Of a stretch of DNA of 64,000 nt, positions 56,258-64,000 are shown one piece after another. Under the pieces are notes generated by a model. The model searched no databases. It was not told the origin of the DNA and worked only from the letters and a program-made list of their open reading frames with translations. The stretch is taken from NCBI GenBank assembly GCA_947449315.1, contig CANFRC010000003.1, forward strand, positions 1-64,000, in the 5' to 3' direction. Both the position numbers and the translations under genes were made by a program. The stretch comes from Bacteroidota bacterium. GTDB taxonomy: Bacteria > Bacteroidota > Bacteroidia > 2-12-FULL-35-15. Positions within the stretch are counted from its first letter, which is position 1; every line of letters starts with the position of its first letter.

Positions 56258-57645
56258 TCCTTTTCAGGGTCTTCGGATAATAGCGATTGTCCATCATTGT
56301 CAATAAATTTGGAAGAAATCTGTTTTGTTGTTTTTGCTCCTAGCTTTTCAATATCCTGAGCACGCTTCACCAAATTACCGCTTCCCTTATGTAATTTATT
56401 AATTGCATTTTCATAGGTGGCACGAGACACCTCAATACTTTTTCCGATCTTATCCATATCTTCTATAAAACCAACAAACTTATCGTAAAGCGCACCACTT
56501 TGTTTTGCAATTTCAATGGCATTTTTTGTCTGACGTTCTTGCTTCCAAACAGAAGCAATTGTTCTTAAGGTCGCTAACAATGTAGATGGACTTACAATCA
56601 CAATTTTTTTATCCCATGCAAAATTAAATAATTCCTGATCGGCTTGAACAGCAATGCTGAAGGACGATTCAATTGGGATGAACAATAAAACAAAATCCGG
56701 CGTATTAAAATCAGCTGAGGATTGATAATTTTTTTCGCTCAACGATTTGATATGTGTGCGGACAGATATAATATGTTCTTTCACCAATTTTAATCTCTCC
56801 TCTTCATCCGATGAATTAACAAATGCTTCGTAGGCCACTAATGAAACCTTGGAATCGACTACAATGTGTTTGTTATCAGGCAACATAATAACCGCATCGG
56901 GCTGAATACGCTTTCCTTCGTCGTTGTTTGTGCTGAACTGCAAACGATATTCCTGATCTTTCACTAATCCCGAACGCTCCAATACTTTTTCAAGAATAAG
57001 CTCGCCCCAATTACCCTGTGTTTTATTCTCGCCCTTTAGCGCATTTGCAAGATTGTTTGCATCTTCACTGATTTGTTTGTTCAGATCAATAAGATGCTTT
57101 ATTTCTGTTTTCAATGTAATCCGCTCTGCCGACTCGTCCTTATACGCTTTATCCACTTTCGCTTCAAAATCCTTGATCTTTTCCTTTAATGGATTTAAAA
57201 TGATATCGAGATTGGTTTTGTTCTGATCAGTGAATTTTTGGGATTTCTCATCCAATATTTTATTGGCGATCAATTCAAATTCATTGCTGTATTTTTTGTG
57301 AACAGTTTCAAGTTCCTCTTTTAAAGTCTTGTATTTTTCATCCTGCGCCTTAAATTTTTCAATAGAACCTTCTATACGATTATTCGCAGCATTTAATTCC
57401 GTTCTGTATTTTTCAACATCAACCATTAAACGTTCTTTTTCCAATCTGAATTCCAAAACTATTTTTTGATTTTCGTTTGAAGCTGCATCGATTTGAGTTT
57501 TCAAAACTGCATTTTGTTTATCCAGCTCATTTATTTTAGAATCCAGCAAAGAAGTATCTGCACCGGAATTTTGTTTTCCTTTAAAAAACAAAAATGCGAT
57601 CACAACACCTAAAGCTAAACCCACTATTAAAAACAAAATCTCCAT
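56254..57645 (-). CDS. rmuC: DNA recombination protein RmuC
   Basis: A 463-residue membrane-anchored coiled-coil protein. A transmembrane helix at about residues 2-20 (ILFLIVGLALGVVIAFLFF) is followed by a long coiled coil (about 30-200) and the RmuC nuclease-like domain (about 205-420): GNWGELILEKVLERSGL, QPDAVIMLPDNKHIVVDSK with its PD-(D/E)xK-like Asp/Lys pair, and VLLFIPIESSFSIA. The family limits inversions at inverted repeats in E. coli. It overlaps the GWxTD gene. Confidence 0.9.
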   Translation of the reverse strand: MEILFLIVGLALGVVIAFLFFKGKQNSGADTSLLDSKINELDKQNAVLKTQIDAASNENQKIVLEFRLEKERLMVDVEKYRTELNAANNRIEGSIEKFKAQDEKYKTLKEELETVHKKYSNEFELIANKILDEKSQKFTDQNKTNLDIILNPLKEKIKDFEAKVDKAYKDESAERITLKTEIKHLIDLNKQISEDANNLANALKGENKTQGNWGELILEKVLERSGLVKDQEYRLQFSTNNDEGKRIQPDAVIMLPDNKHIVVDSKVSLVAYEAFVNSSDEEERLKLVKEHIISVRTHIKSLSEKNYQSSADFNTPDFVLLFIPIESSFSIAVQADQELFNFAWDKKIVIVSPSTLLATLRTIASVWKQERQTKNAIEIAKQSGALYDKFVGFIEDMDKIGKSIEVSRATYENAINKLHKGSGNLVKRAQDIEKLGAKTTKQISSKFIDNDGQSLLSEDPEKE

Positions 57646-57766
57646 AACTATTCTTCAAAATTGAATCGCTAATTTACGGATAAATTTGCTTAGTTGGATG
57701 AGTAATTTTTGACAAAAAAAAGCTCCTGAAAAGCAAGCTATTTGAGGGAATAAGAATAAAAAAACA

Positions 57767-59542
57767 TTAGAAATAGTTAACAATACCAAAATGAATTTTA
57801 CCTGCTCTTAACTCGATGGGATTATCGAACTGTTTCCCTAATGCATAATTGATGGAAAAAATACCAGCTTTTGTTTCAAAACTGATTCCTGCTCCAAAAC
57901 CTATTGGTGTATCGTTGATATAGTTAGTCGCTTGATTATTTTCATACCAAGCACCATCGCCAAACAGATACAAGTAAGAATTTTGTTCTAAAATAAAACG
58001 ATACTCCAATGACATGATTGTAAAAGAGGACACATAAATAGATTCTTCATCAAAACCTCTTATTGTTTTCAATCCTCCTATCCGGAATAATTCATTTTGG
58101 AAAGTCGTTTCGCCATAGAGAAAGGCAGATTGCACACCAACCTTAACAGTACTTCGTTCACGTATAGGAATAAATACACTTGCCTCCAGATCTCCATTAT
58201 ACAAAGCTGATTTTAATTTCAAATTGTCATACACAACAGGATTAAGATTCGCATTCTTCTTTATGTTTTTTGTTCCAGCACTCGCATTTATCAATAATGT
58301 CAATCCTTTTCGAGGATTCAAACGGTAATCTAACTTTTCATATTTATAACCAATTCCATACATATTTGTTCTTACATCTGCATTCGTTGGCAATACCGTG
58401 TAATTCTCGAGCCCTTTTGTAGATAGCAAAGTAGAAGATTTATTCGTGTAAAAAATCTTCAGGTAATTCCCTCCTATCAATAAATATTGCAAACCAACAT
58501 TTTGATTGACATCAAGAAATGTTGTATCCTTCTTGTATAATTTGAAATTATAATCAACTCCAAAAGGACTTCTAAAAATGAATGGGTAAACCACTCTCAG
58601 CTTCAAATCCTGTGTTTGAGTTTGAAGCCTGCGCCAGTTCATATCAATCAATTCGCCGCGTCCTAAGCCATTCTGAAGTTTCAACCGCACATCACCTGTA
58701 AATAAGACCTTACCCGTTTTATTATCTGGAAGGATCCCTACAATACCATCGAATTGACTGGCACGTCTTTTTTCAAGATTCAAAATAAGTTTATTAAATT
58801 TATTGGAGAAGGTAACTTGCGCAGGTTTTACAGATCGTACAAATGGTAACTCTGCCAGTCGTGTATTTATTTTTTGCAATTGACTCTCATTATAAAGATC
58901 ACCAGGTTTTATTCCCAAATAATTATAAATATAAACCGTTGCTATTTTCGCATTGCCCTTCATAACAACACTATCAATAATTTCTTTCTCATTTTTAGTG
59001 ATCCGAAGCTGCGCTTCCAAACTCTCACCGGAAATAACTACACTATCAAGCTTAACAGAAGCAAAGGGGTAACCATTATTTTCATAGTAGGTGATGAGCT
59101 TTTCCTGAACACTTTTTACACTTTTGAAATAAACAGGTTTATTGCTGTATATTTTTTCCCGAAAGCCAATTTCACTCAAAACACCTTCGTCAACATTGCC
59201 TCTTTTTAAATGCGCCCATTTATATTGTGCACCAAAATTCAGATACGCTTTTGCTGATAATGAATCAAGAAAGACACTATCATAATATGCGGTTAAATAA
59301 GCATTTTCATAACATGCAAACAGAACATTTTGCAATTCCTTATCGCGTTCCATTTTTGAGGAAAAAGACTTTTTAAAAGGAATTTTTTTCAGCAAGGATG
59401 GATCTTTCACCGATTGAATATCCAATGAATAAAATCCTCCCTTGTCAGGATTTCCAGATGGGGCCTGTGCGCAAATACTTGCAGGTATAAAAACACCTGA
59501 AAATGCAAAAAAGAAAAAGCGCAGAAGTACTTGTAAACGCAT
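57767..59542 (-). CDS. BamA/TamA-family outer-membrane protein
   Basis: A 591-residue outer-membrane protein of the Omp85 superfamily. I start it at 59542, where the signal peptide MRLQVLLRFFFFAFSGVFIP begins; the ATG at 59599 would add 19 residues. Residues about 130-260 hold two POTRA-like domains (EAQLRITKNEKEIIDSVVMK and LNLEKRRASQFDGIVGILPD mark the transition). The remainder is a 16-strand barrel with the conserved lid-loop RGFDEESI (a variant of VRGF) and C-terminal KIHFGIVNYF ending in Phe. It may insert or translocate outer-membrane or lipid substrates; BamA proper is likely elsewhere. Confidence 0.85.
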   Translation of the reverse strand: MRLQVLLRFFFFAFSGVFIPASICAQAPSGNPDKGGFYSLDIQSVKDPSLLKKIPFKKSFSSKMERDKELQNVLFACYENAYLTAYYDSVFLDSLSAKAYLNFGAQYKWAHLKRGNVDEGVLSEIGFREKIYSNKPVYFKSVKSVQEKLITYYENNGYPFASVKLDSVVISGESLEAQLRITKNEKEIIDSVVMKGNAKIATVYIYNYLGIKPGDLYNESQLQKINTRLAELPFVRSVKPAQVTFSNKFNKLILNLEKRRASQFDGIVGILPDNKTGKVLFTGDVRLKLQNGLGRGELIDMNWRRLQTQTQDLKLRVVYPFIFRSPFGVDYNFKLYKKDTTFLDVNQNVGLQYLLIGGNYLKIFYTNKSSTLLSTKGLENYTVLPTNADVRTNMYGIGYKYEKLDYRLNPRKGLTLLINASAGTKNIKKNANLNPVVYDNLKLKSALYNGDLEASVFIPIRERSTVKVGVQSAFLYGETTFQNELFRIGGLKTIRGFDEESIYVSSFTIMSLEYRFILEQNSYLYLFGDGAWYENNQATNYINDTPIGFGAGISFETKAGIFSINYALGKQFDNPIELRAGKIHFGIVNYF

Positions 59543-59728
59543 ACTATAAAGGTAAACAATTAGAACAAACGAAAAATAAGTCTCTTTTATTGAGAACAAA
59601 AACGAATTTAATTGAAATTAATGGACATTACAATAACATCCGTTATTTTGAAAGGCTCCATTCGACGAATCCTACGCAATAAAATTTCGTTTTAATATGA
59701 AATAGAACAATAAAACAATTTTTCTATA

Positions 59729-59765
59729 AAAAAGCCCTCGTATAAATTACACGAGGGCTTTTTTG
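59729..59765 (-). terminator. Terminator of pheT
   Basis: Stem AAAAAAGCCCTCGT with complement, flanked by A and T runs, just behind the pheT stop at 59781. Confidence 0.85.
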
Positions 59766-59780
59766 TAGTCACGAAAAAAA

Positions 59781-62261
59781 TTACCGGATCTCCGCTCCTA
59801 CCTTCTCCTGATAGGTTTTCATCAACTTCTCCATGATTTTTTCTATTTGTTTATCTGTTAGTGTTGCTGCTTCATCTTGCAATATAAAACTCAAAGCATA
59901 AGACTTTTTACCCGCTGGTAATTTATCTCCTTCATACACATCAAACAGATTTACATTTTTCAAAATATTTTTTTCAGATTGAAATGCCAATTGCTCCAAC
60001 TGTTCAAATTGAATCGCTTTGTCGATCAATAAGGCCAGATCTCTTCTTACTTCTGGAAATTTAGGAACTTCCGTATACATCACATGTGTTTTCTTCACCG
60101 CTTCAATGATCAGGTCCCAATTAAAGTCCGCATAAAAAACTTCTTGTTTGATATCCATCGATTTTAAAACTGATTTAGAAACAGCTCCAAATTCTACAAG
60201 TGATTTTTTATTCCAGTTAACAGTAGCACTTTGCGAATACACATCATTATTCAACTCTGCTAATTTCACATCAGTAATTCCTAATCGGCCTAACACTGCA
60301 GTCACAAACCCTTTCAACGTATATAAATTTACCTGCTCAGATTTTCCATTCCAGCTTTCTTCCTGTTTACGTCCGGTGATAAAAATGGACAAATGTTTAC
60401 TTTCAATGTATTTGGTCGTTTCTCCTTTAATAGCGATATATGTTTTACCGAATTCATACAATTTCAAATCGGCATTTTTACGATTCTGATTGTATGCGAT
60501 CGTTTCCAAACCGCTGAACAAAAGTGTTTGGCGCAATACATTTAAGTCGCTGCTCAAAGGATTCATCATCGCAACGCTTCTGTCTTCACTCAATGATTTT
60601 AGTTTGCCTGCATATTCACCTTTCGTTAATGAAAGGCACATCATTTCAGAAAAGCCATTATTTGTCAATAGTTCAGAAACAACATTTTGAATCTTTTCTT
60701 TATCAGGCTTTTCAGCGAACGACAAGGATGAATTTAACACCGTTGGAATCTCTATGTTGTTATAGCCGTAAATCCTCAACACTTCTTCAATCACATCCTG
60801 CTCGCGTGTTACATCCACTTTAAAGGGAGGAACGGAAAGTAATAATGCATCATGACCTTCATGCTCTATTTCAATTCCCAAAGAAGTAATGATATTTTTT
60901 ATAATTTCCAGATCAATGTGTTTACCGATCAATTGATCGCATTTCTCAAAAGAAAAAGGCACTTTAAAATTTTCAATCTTCTTCGGATAGATATCAATAA
61001 CATCTGAAGAGATCTCCCCACCAGCAATTTCTTTGATCAATAATGCAGCCCGCTTTAATGCAAATACAGTAATGTTCGGATCAGCACCTCTTTCATAACG
61101 GAAGGAAGCATCTGTTTTTAAACCATGACGTTTCGATGATTTTCGAACAGAGGTAGAATTAAAATATGCACTTTCCAAGAAAATGTTTTTTGTTTCTGCT
61201 GTCACACCCGATTCAATTCCGCCAAATACGCCAGCTATACACATCCCGCCATTTGCATCACATATCATCAAATCTTCAGAAGACAATTCTCGCTCTACTT
61301 CATCCAACGTTTTGAATTTGGTTTTATCGACCAACTTCTTGACAATCACTTTTCCTGCCTGTCCGGCAGGCAGGCCACCTTGTATTTTATCGGCATCAAA
61401 AGCATGCATGGGTTGTCCTAATTCATGTAACACATAATTGGTGGCATCCACGATATTGTTGATGGAACGAATCCCTATGGCTTTCAATCTGTTTTTCAAC
61501 CAATCAGGAGAATCCCCTACACGAATATTATTGATTGAAAGTCCGGAATAACGCGGACAAGCAATTGAATCTTCCACAACGACTTCAATTTTAGAATCGT
61601 TGGTATCAACAGCGAACGAATTCACATTCGGAAGAAGCAGTGACTTTAAATCAGGAGATTCAGAACCTTGCATGGCTGAAACACAATTCATCACAGCAAC
61701 CAGATCACGTGCAACACCAACATGTGAAGTAGCATCGGCACGATTAGGTGTCAATCCGATCTCTAACGTAAAATCTTCATCCAATTTAAAATATTCATTG
61801 GCAGGAGTTCCAATTTTTGCAGAAGGCTCCAACACCATGATACCTGCATGAGAATAACCTAAACCAATTTCATCTTCTGCACAAATCATCCCCTCGGAAA
61901 CAGCACCACGAATCTTCGATTTTTTAATTTCAAATGGTTCTCCAGTTGTAGGATATAACATCGCTCCAATAGTAGCGACAACAACTTTTTGTCCTGCTTC
62001 TACATTTGCAGCACCACAAACAATATTCAATAATGTTCCTGTTCCTATGTCAACAGTTGTGATATTTAAACGATCAGCATCCGGATGTTTTTCTTTTGTT
62101 TTGACTTCGCCGATAACCATTCCCACTAATCCGCCTTTCACAGTTTCAAACTTTTCTATACTCTCCACTTCCAATCCGCAATCTGTTAATAATATGCCAA
62201 CCTGTTCAACAGAAAGATCTGTTTGAACATACTCTTTAAGCCAATTATATGATATTTTCAT
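59781..62261 (-). CDS. pheT: Phenylalanine--tRNA ligase beta subunit
   Basis: The 826-residue beta subunit of the alpha2-beta2 synthetase, starting at ATG 62261 (MKISYNWLKEYVQ). Upstream ATGs would put the start before the -7 element TATTTTTG at 62290-62297. Domains in order: EMAP-like tRNA-binding domain (about 40-150), B1/B3/B4 editing domain, B5 domain, catalytic-like core, and the C-terminal FDX-ACB domain (PKFPEVRRDLALLID). Residues 297-303 (LPAGQAG) are encoded by the 21-bp palindromic unit at 61354-61374 and look like an insertion between KIQGG and KVIV. pheS is outside the window. Confidence 0.94.
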   Translation of the reverse strand: MKISYNWLKEYVQTDLSVEQVGILLTDCGLEVESIEKFETVKGGLVGMVIGEVKTKEKHPDADRLNITTVDIGTGTLLNIVCGAANVEAGQKVVVATIGAMLYPTTGEPFEIKKSKIRGAVSEGMICAEDEIGLGYSHAGIMVLEPSAKIGTPANEYFKLDEDFTLEIGLTPNRADATSHVGVARDLVAVMNCVSAMQGSESPDLKSLLLPNVNSFAVDTNDSKIEVVVEDSIACPRYSGLSINNIRVGDSPDWLKNRLKAIGIRSINNIVDATNYVLHELGQPMHAFDADKIQGGLPAGQAGKVIVKKLVDKTKFKTLDEVERELSSEDLMICDANGGMCIAGVFGGIESGVTAETKNIFLESAYFNSTSVRKSSKRHGLKTDASFRYERGADPNITVFALKRAALLIKEIAGGEISSDVIDIYPKKIENFKVPFSFEKCDQLIGKHIDLEIIKNIITSLGIEIEHEGHDALLLSVPPFKVDVTREQDVIEEVLRIYGYNNIEIPTVLNSSLSFAEKPDKEKIQNVVSELLTNNGFSEMMCLSLTKGEYAGKLKSLSEDRSVAMMNPLSSDLNVLRQTLLFSGLETIAYNQNRKNADLKLYEFGKTYIAIKGETTKYIESKHLSIFITGRKQEESWNGKSEQVNLYTLKGFVTAVLGRLGITDVKLAELNNDVYSQSATVNWNKKSLVEFGAVSKSVLKSMDIKQEVFYADFNWDLIIEAVKKTHVMYTEVPKFPEVRRDLALLIDKAIQFEQLEQLAFQSEKNILKNVNLFDVYEGDKLPAGKKSYALSFILQDEAATLTDKQIEKIMEKLMKTYQEKVGAEIR
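61354..61374. repeat. 21-bp palindromic unit inside pheT
   Basis: Arms CCTGCCTG and CAGGCAGG around TCCGG; a near-identical copy sits in hldD. Adds seven codons without breaking the frame, but is read in a different frame than the hldD copy. Confidence 0.8.
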
Positions 62262-62357
62262 TTTTAATAAATTATCTTTTGAATAACTACAAAAATAGGA
62301 AATAAATCGGAGCAAAACCAGTGAAAAAGTAGAGTATTTGATGCTTCCGAACAAACA

Positions 62358-62563
62358 AAATTTAACCACATAGATTCATAGTTAAGCTGTGTTTTCAGGC
62401 TATACAATCGAAAGTAAATCTGCCTATCGGCAGACAGGGAAAAATAAAATTTCTCAGATAGCGTTCGCTCCTATTTGAAGCTTTAGCTTCAAACCTATGT
62501 GAAACTATCCAAACTCTAACAAACAACTCCTATTTAAAGCTATGTTTCTATGTGGTTAAATTT
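62358..62563. mobile_element. 206-bp MITE-like element with terminal inverted repeats
   Basis: A 23-bp terminal inverted repeat (62358-62380 and 62541-62563) with 2 mismatches; core TTTAACCACATAG at the left and CTATGTGGTTAAA at the right. Inside are an 8-bp hairpin TTTGAAGC/GCTTCAAA (62474-62493), a degraded relative of the palindromic unit (62420-62438), and a direct subrepeat (CTCCTATTTGAAGC at about 62468 and CTCCTATTTAAAGC at about 62527). There is no coding potential, so it is a non-autonomous element. It lies between pheT and the MutS-like gene. No clear target duplication is seen. Confidence 0.7.
62420..62438. repeat. Decayed copy of the palindromic unit
   Basis: CTGCCTATCGGCAGACAGG aligns to the 21-bp unit of hldD and pheT with substitutions and a deletion. 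It lies inside the MITE-like element. Confidence 0.45.
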
Positions 62564-62610
62564 CAACAAGCAAACTACTCGAATTACAATATTACGTAGC
62601 TTTGCTTTCT

Positions 62611-64000
62611 ATGAACGACTTATCAGCATATTATTCCAATAAGATTTCCGAGTATAACATTCAGATCTCAGAACAAAATAAAAAATTCAACACCATTTTT
62701 TATTCGCGTTCCTTTTTATTCATCTTAACCATCGTTCTTGCTCTTTTCTTCTACAAAACAAATCCAACTATTTCTCTTGCAGTAATTCCCATTACCGTCA
62801 TTATTTTTCTGTATTTATTACATCTGGAGATCCGTTTAAAACGCAAAACGGAATTTCTTAAGAACCTGATCTTTGTGAATCAAATAGAAATACAATTATT
62901 AAATAAGAATTTTCAAAATATAAATGAAGGAAATGAATTTATTGACAAGCAACATAACTTCCTGTCGGACTTAGATATTTTTGGAAGAAGATCAATCTTC
63001 CAACTATTAAACAGGACAGCAACATTTACTGGCAGAACAAAACTGGCGCAATGGCTCACCTACCCATTTCTGGAGAAGGAACAAATAAATAAACGCCAGA
63101 CTGCAATTAAAGACCTGGAAAAGAAAACAGAATGGAATCTCCATTTTATTGCACTGGGAATAGAAAACAAAGAAAAGCCAAACGACAAAGAGATCATCAA
63201 TAATTGGTTACAAGAAGAAAACAATTTTACTTCAACTCCACTAAAAATAGCTGGAATAGTACTTCCGACTATTACTATTACTGCATTAGCATTCTATAGC
63301 TTCGGAATAATAGGTATCTCCTATTTCAATTATCTTTTTCTTTTTCAATTAATAATCATTGGCAGTCAAACCAAAAAGATCAATAAGATTCATGATAGCT
63401 TAAGCAGGAGATTTGATTCTATTGAAAAATACAGACTTTTGATAACAGCAATTGAATCAGAAAAATTCAGTTCTACCGAACTAATTGAATTGCAGAACGG
63501 TCTGAAAAGCTTAGAAACGAACGCTAGCAGCCACATCAAAAACTTGAAGGGCTATACCGATAAACTGGATGCAAGAATGAATATTGTTATTGCTGTTTTG
63601 TTAAACGGGATTTTTCTTTGGGATATCAACATCATGCAACGGATCGAGAAATGGAGAAGTAACCATAAGAATGATTTTATTAAATGGATAGATGTGATTG
63701 GTGAATTTGATGCATACATCAGTTTAGCGCTCTATGCGCATAATAATCCGAATTACGCATATCCAGAAGTGGAGACAAATACATTCACCATTGAAGCCAA
63801 CAATATTGGTCATCCGTTAATCAATGAATCTAATCTTGTAAAAAACAACTATCATATTTCCGGTTTACTGAAAGTAGATCTGTTGACAGGAGCAAACATG
63901 GCTGGCAAAAGCACCTTTTTAAGAACGATTGGAGTCAACCTCACCCTCGCAATGATAGGCGCACCTGTATGTGCGAGCAAATTCAAATTCTCTCCAATAC
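62611..64000 (+). CDS. MutS-related ATPase, membrane-anchored (cut by the window edge)
   Basis: An open frame from ATG 62611 to the right edge (463 codons seen). It belongs to the DNA mismatch-repair MutS family but is a short, membrane-associated version: two hydrophobic segments at about residues 30-48 and 52-72 (FLFILTIVLALFFYKTNPT, VIPITVIIFLYLLH), then a helical lever-like region, another hydrophobic stretch at about 212-250, and the ATPase Walker A GANMAGKSTF from residue 427. The mismatch-recognition domain is absent, so it is not canonical MutS. The function of this group is unknown. The C-terminal Walker B and HTH lie beyond the window. Confidence 0.88.
   Translation, partial: MNDLSAYYSNKISEYNIQISEQNKKFNTIFYSRSFLFILTIVLALFFYKTNPTISLAVIPITVIIFLYLLHLEIRLKRKTEFLKNLIFVNQIEIQLLNKNFQNINEGNEFIDKQHNFLSDLDIFGRRSIFQLLNRTATFTGRTKLAQWLTYPFLEKEQINKRQTAIKDLEKKTEWNLHFIALGIENKEKPNDKEIINNWLQEENNFTSTPLKIAGIVLPTITITALAFYSFGIIGISYFNYLFLFQLIIIGSQTKKINKIHDSLSRRFDSIEKYRLLITAIESEKFSSTELIELQNGLKSLETNASSHIKNLKGYTDKLDARMNIVIAVLLNGIFLWDINIMQRIEKWRSNHKNDFIKWIDVIGEFDAYISLALYAHNNPNYAYPEVETNTFTIEANNIGHPLINESNLVKNNYHISGLLKVDLLTGANMAGKSTFLRTIGVNLTLAMIGAPVCASKFKFSPI

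Overview
The window reads as a 64 kb piece of a low-GC Bacteroidota chromosome. The order cannot be fixed from the sequence; Flavobacteriales, Sphingobacteriales and Chitinophagales are all possible. Evidence for Bacteroidota: three secreted enzymes end in a type IX secretion (T9SS) type A sorting domain; promoters follow the Bacteroidota form TTG, 19-20 nt, TAnnTTTG; Shine-Dalgarno sequences are mostly absent; and the gene families are typical (OmpP1/FadL, GWxTD, SpmA-SpmB fusion, UbiD, long urocanase, eukaryote-like citrate synthase, DUF5522, YtxJ).

Layout. Bases 1-3230 look like one end of an integrative element that uses the 3' end of tRNA-Glu(TTC): a tyrosine recombinase beside the tRNA, an excisionase-like HTH protein, a 56-residue membrane peptide, a coiled-coil protein, and at 99-516 a compact unit with a promoter, nested inverted repeats and a terminator that no protein gene explains. 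The other end of the element lies outside the window. From 3.3 to 64 kb the gene content is chromosomal: proS; cell-envelope genes (a Tyr/Gly-rich lipoprotein, FadL-like porin, lpxK, lpxH, an M1 peptidase fused to a probable outer-membrane barrel); Nif3 and its zinc-ribbon partner; punA; gatB; gap; lipA; a redox pair (OsmC, YtxJ); ung; alaS; an M23 peptidase and a MerR regulator; hldD-mqnD-mqnB; a pterin pair (PTPS-like and folE); fabD; hutU; enolase and citrate synthase; a double-OmpA protein; a UbiD decarboxylase; a rlmB-GWxTD-rmuC cluster; a BamA/TamA-like protein; pheT; and a MutS-like ATPase cut by the right edge.

How the genes work together. MqnB, MqnD and probably the UbiD enzyme belong to the futalosine route to menaquinone. 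FolE and the adjacent PTPS-type enzyme fit a pterin pathway starting from GTP. LpxK, LpxH and HldD serve lipid A and LPS core. GAPDH, enolase, citrate synthase and LipA serve central carbon metabolism. Three M1 peptidases, two of them T9SS cargo, plus a T9SS hydrolase suggest a protein-degrading surface.

Points for a second look: the structured non-coding unit at 99-516; two tandem paralogous mini-lipoproteins (46 and 50 residues) at 25060-25378; a 21-bp palindrome apparently inserted in frame, in two different reading frames, into hldD and pheT, with a decayed relative inside a 206-bp MITE-like element at 62358-62563; and the peptidase-barrel fusion at 17403-20405.
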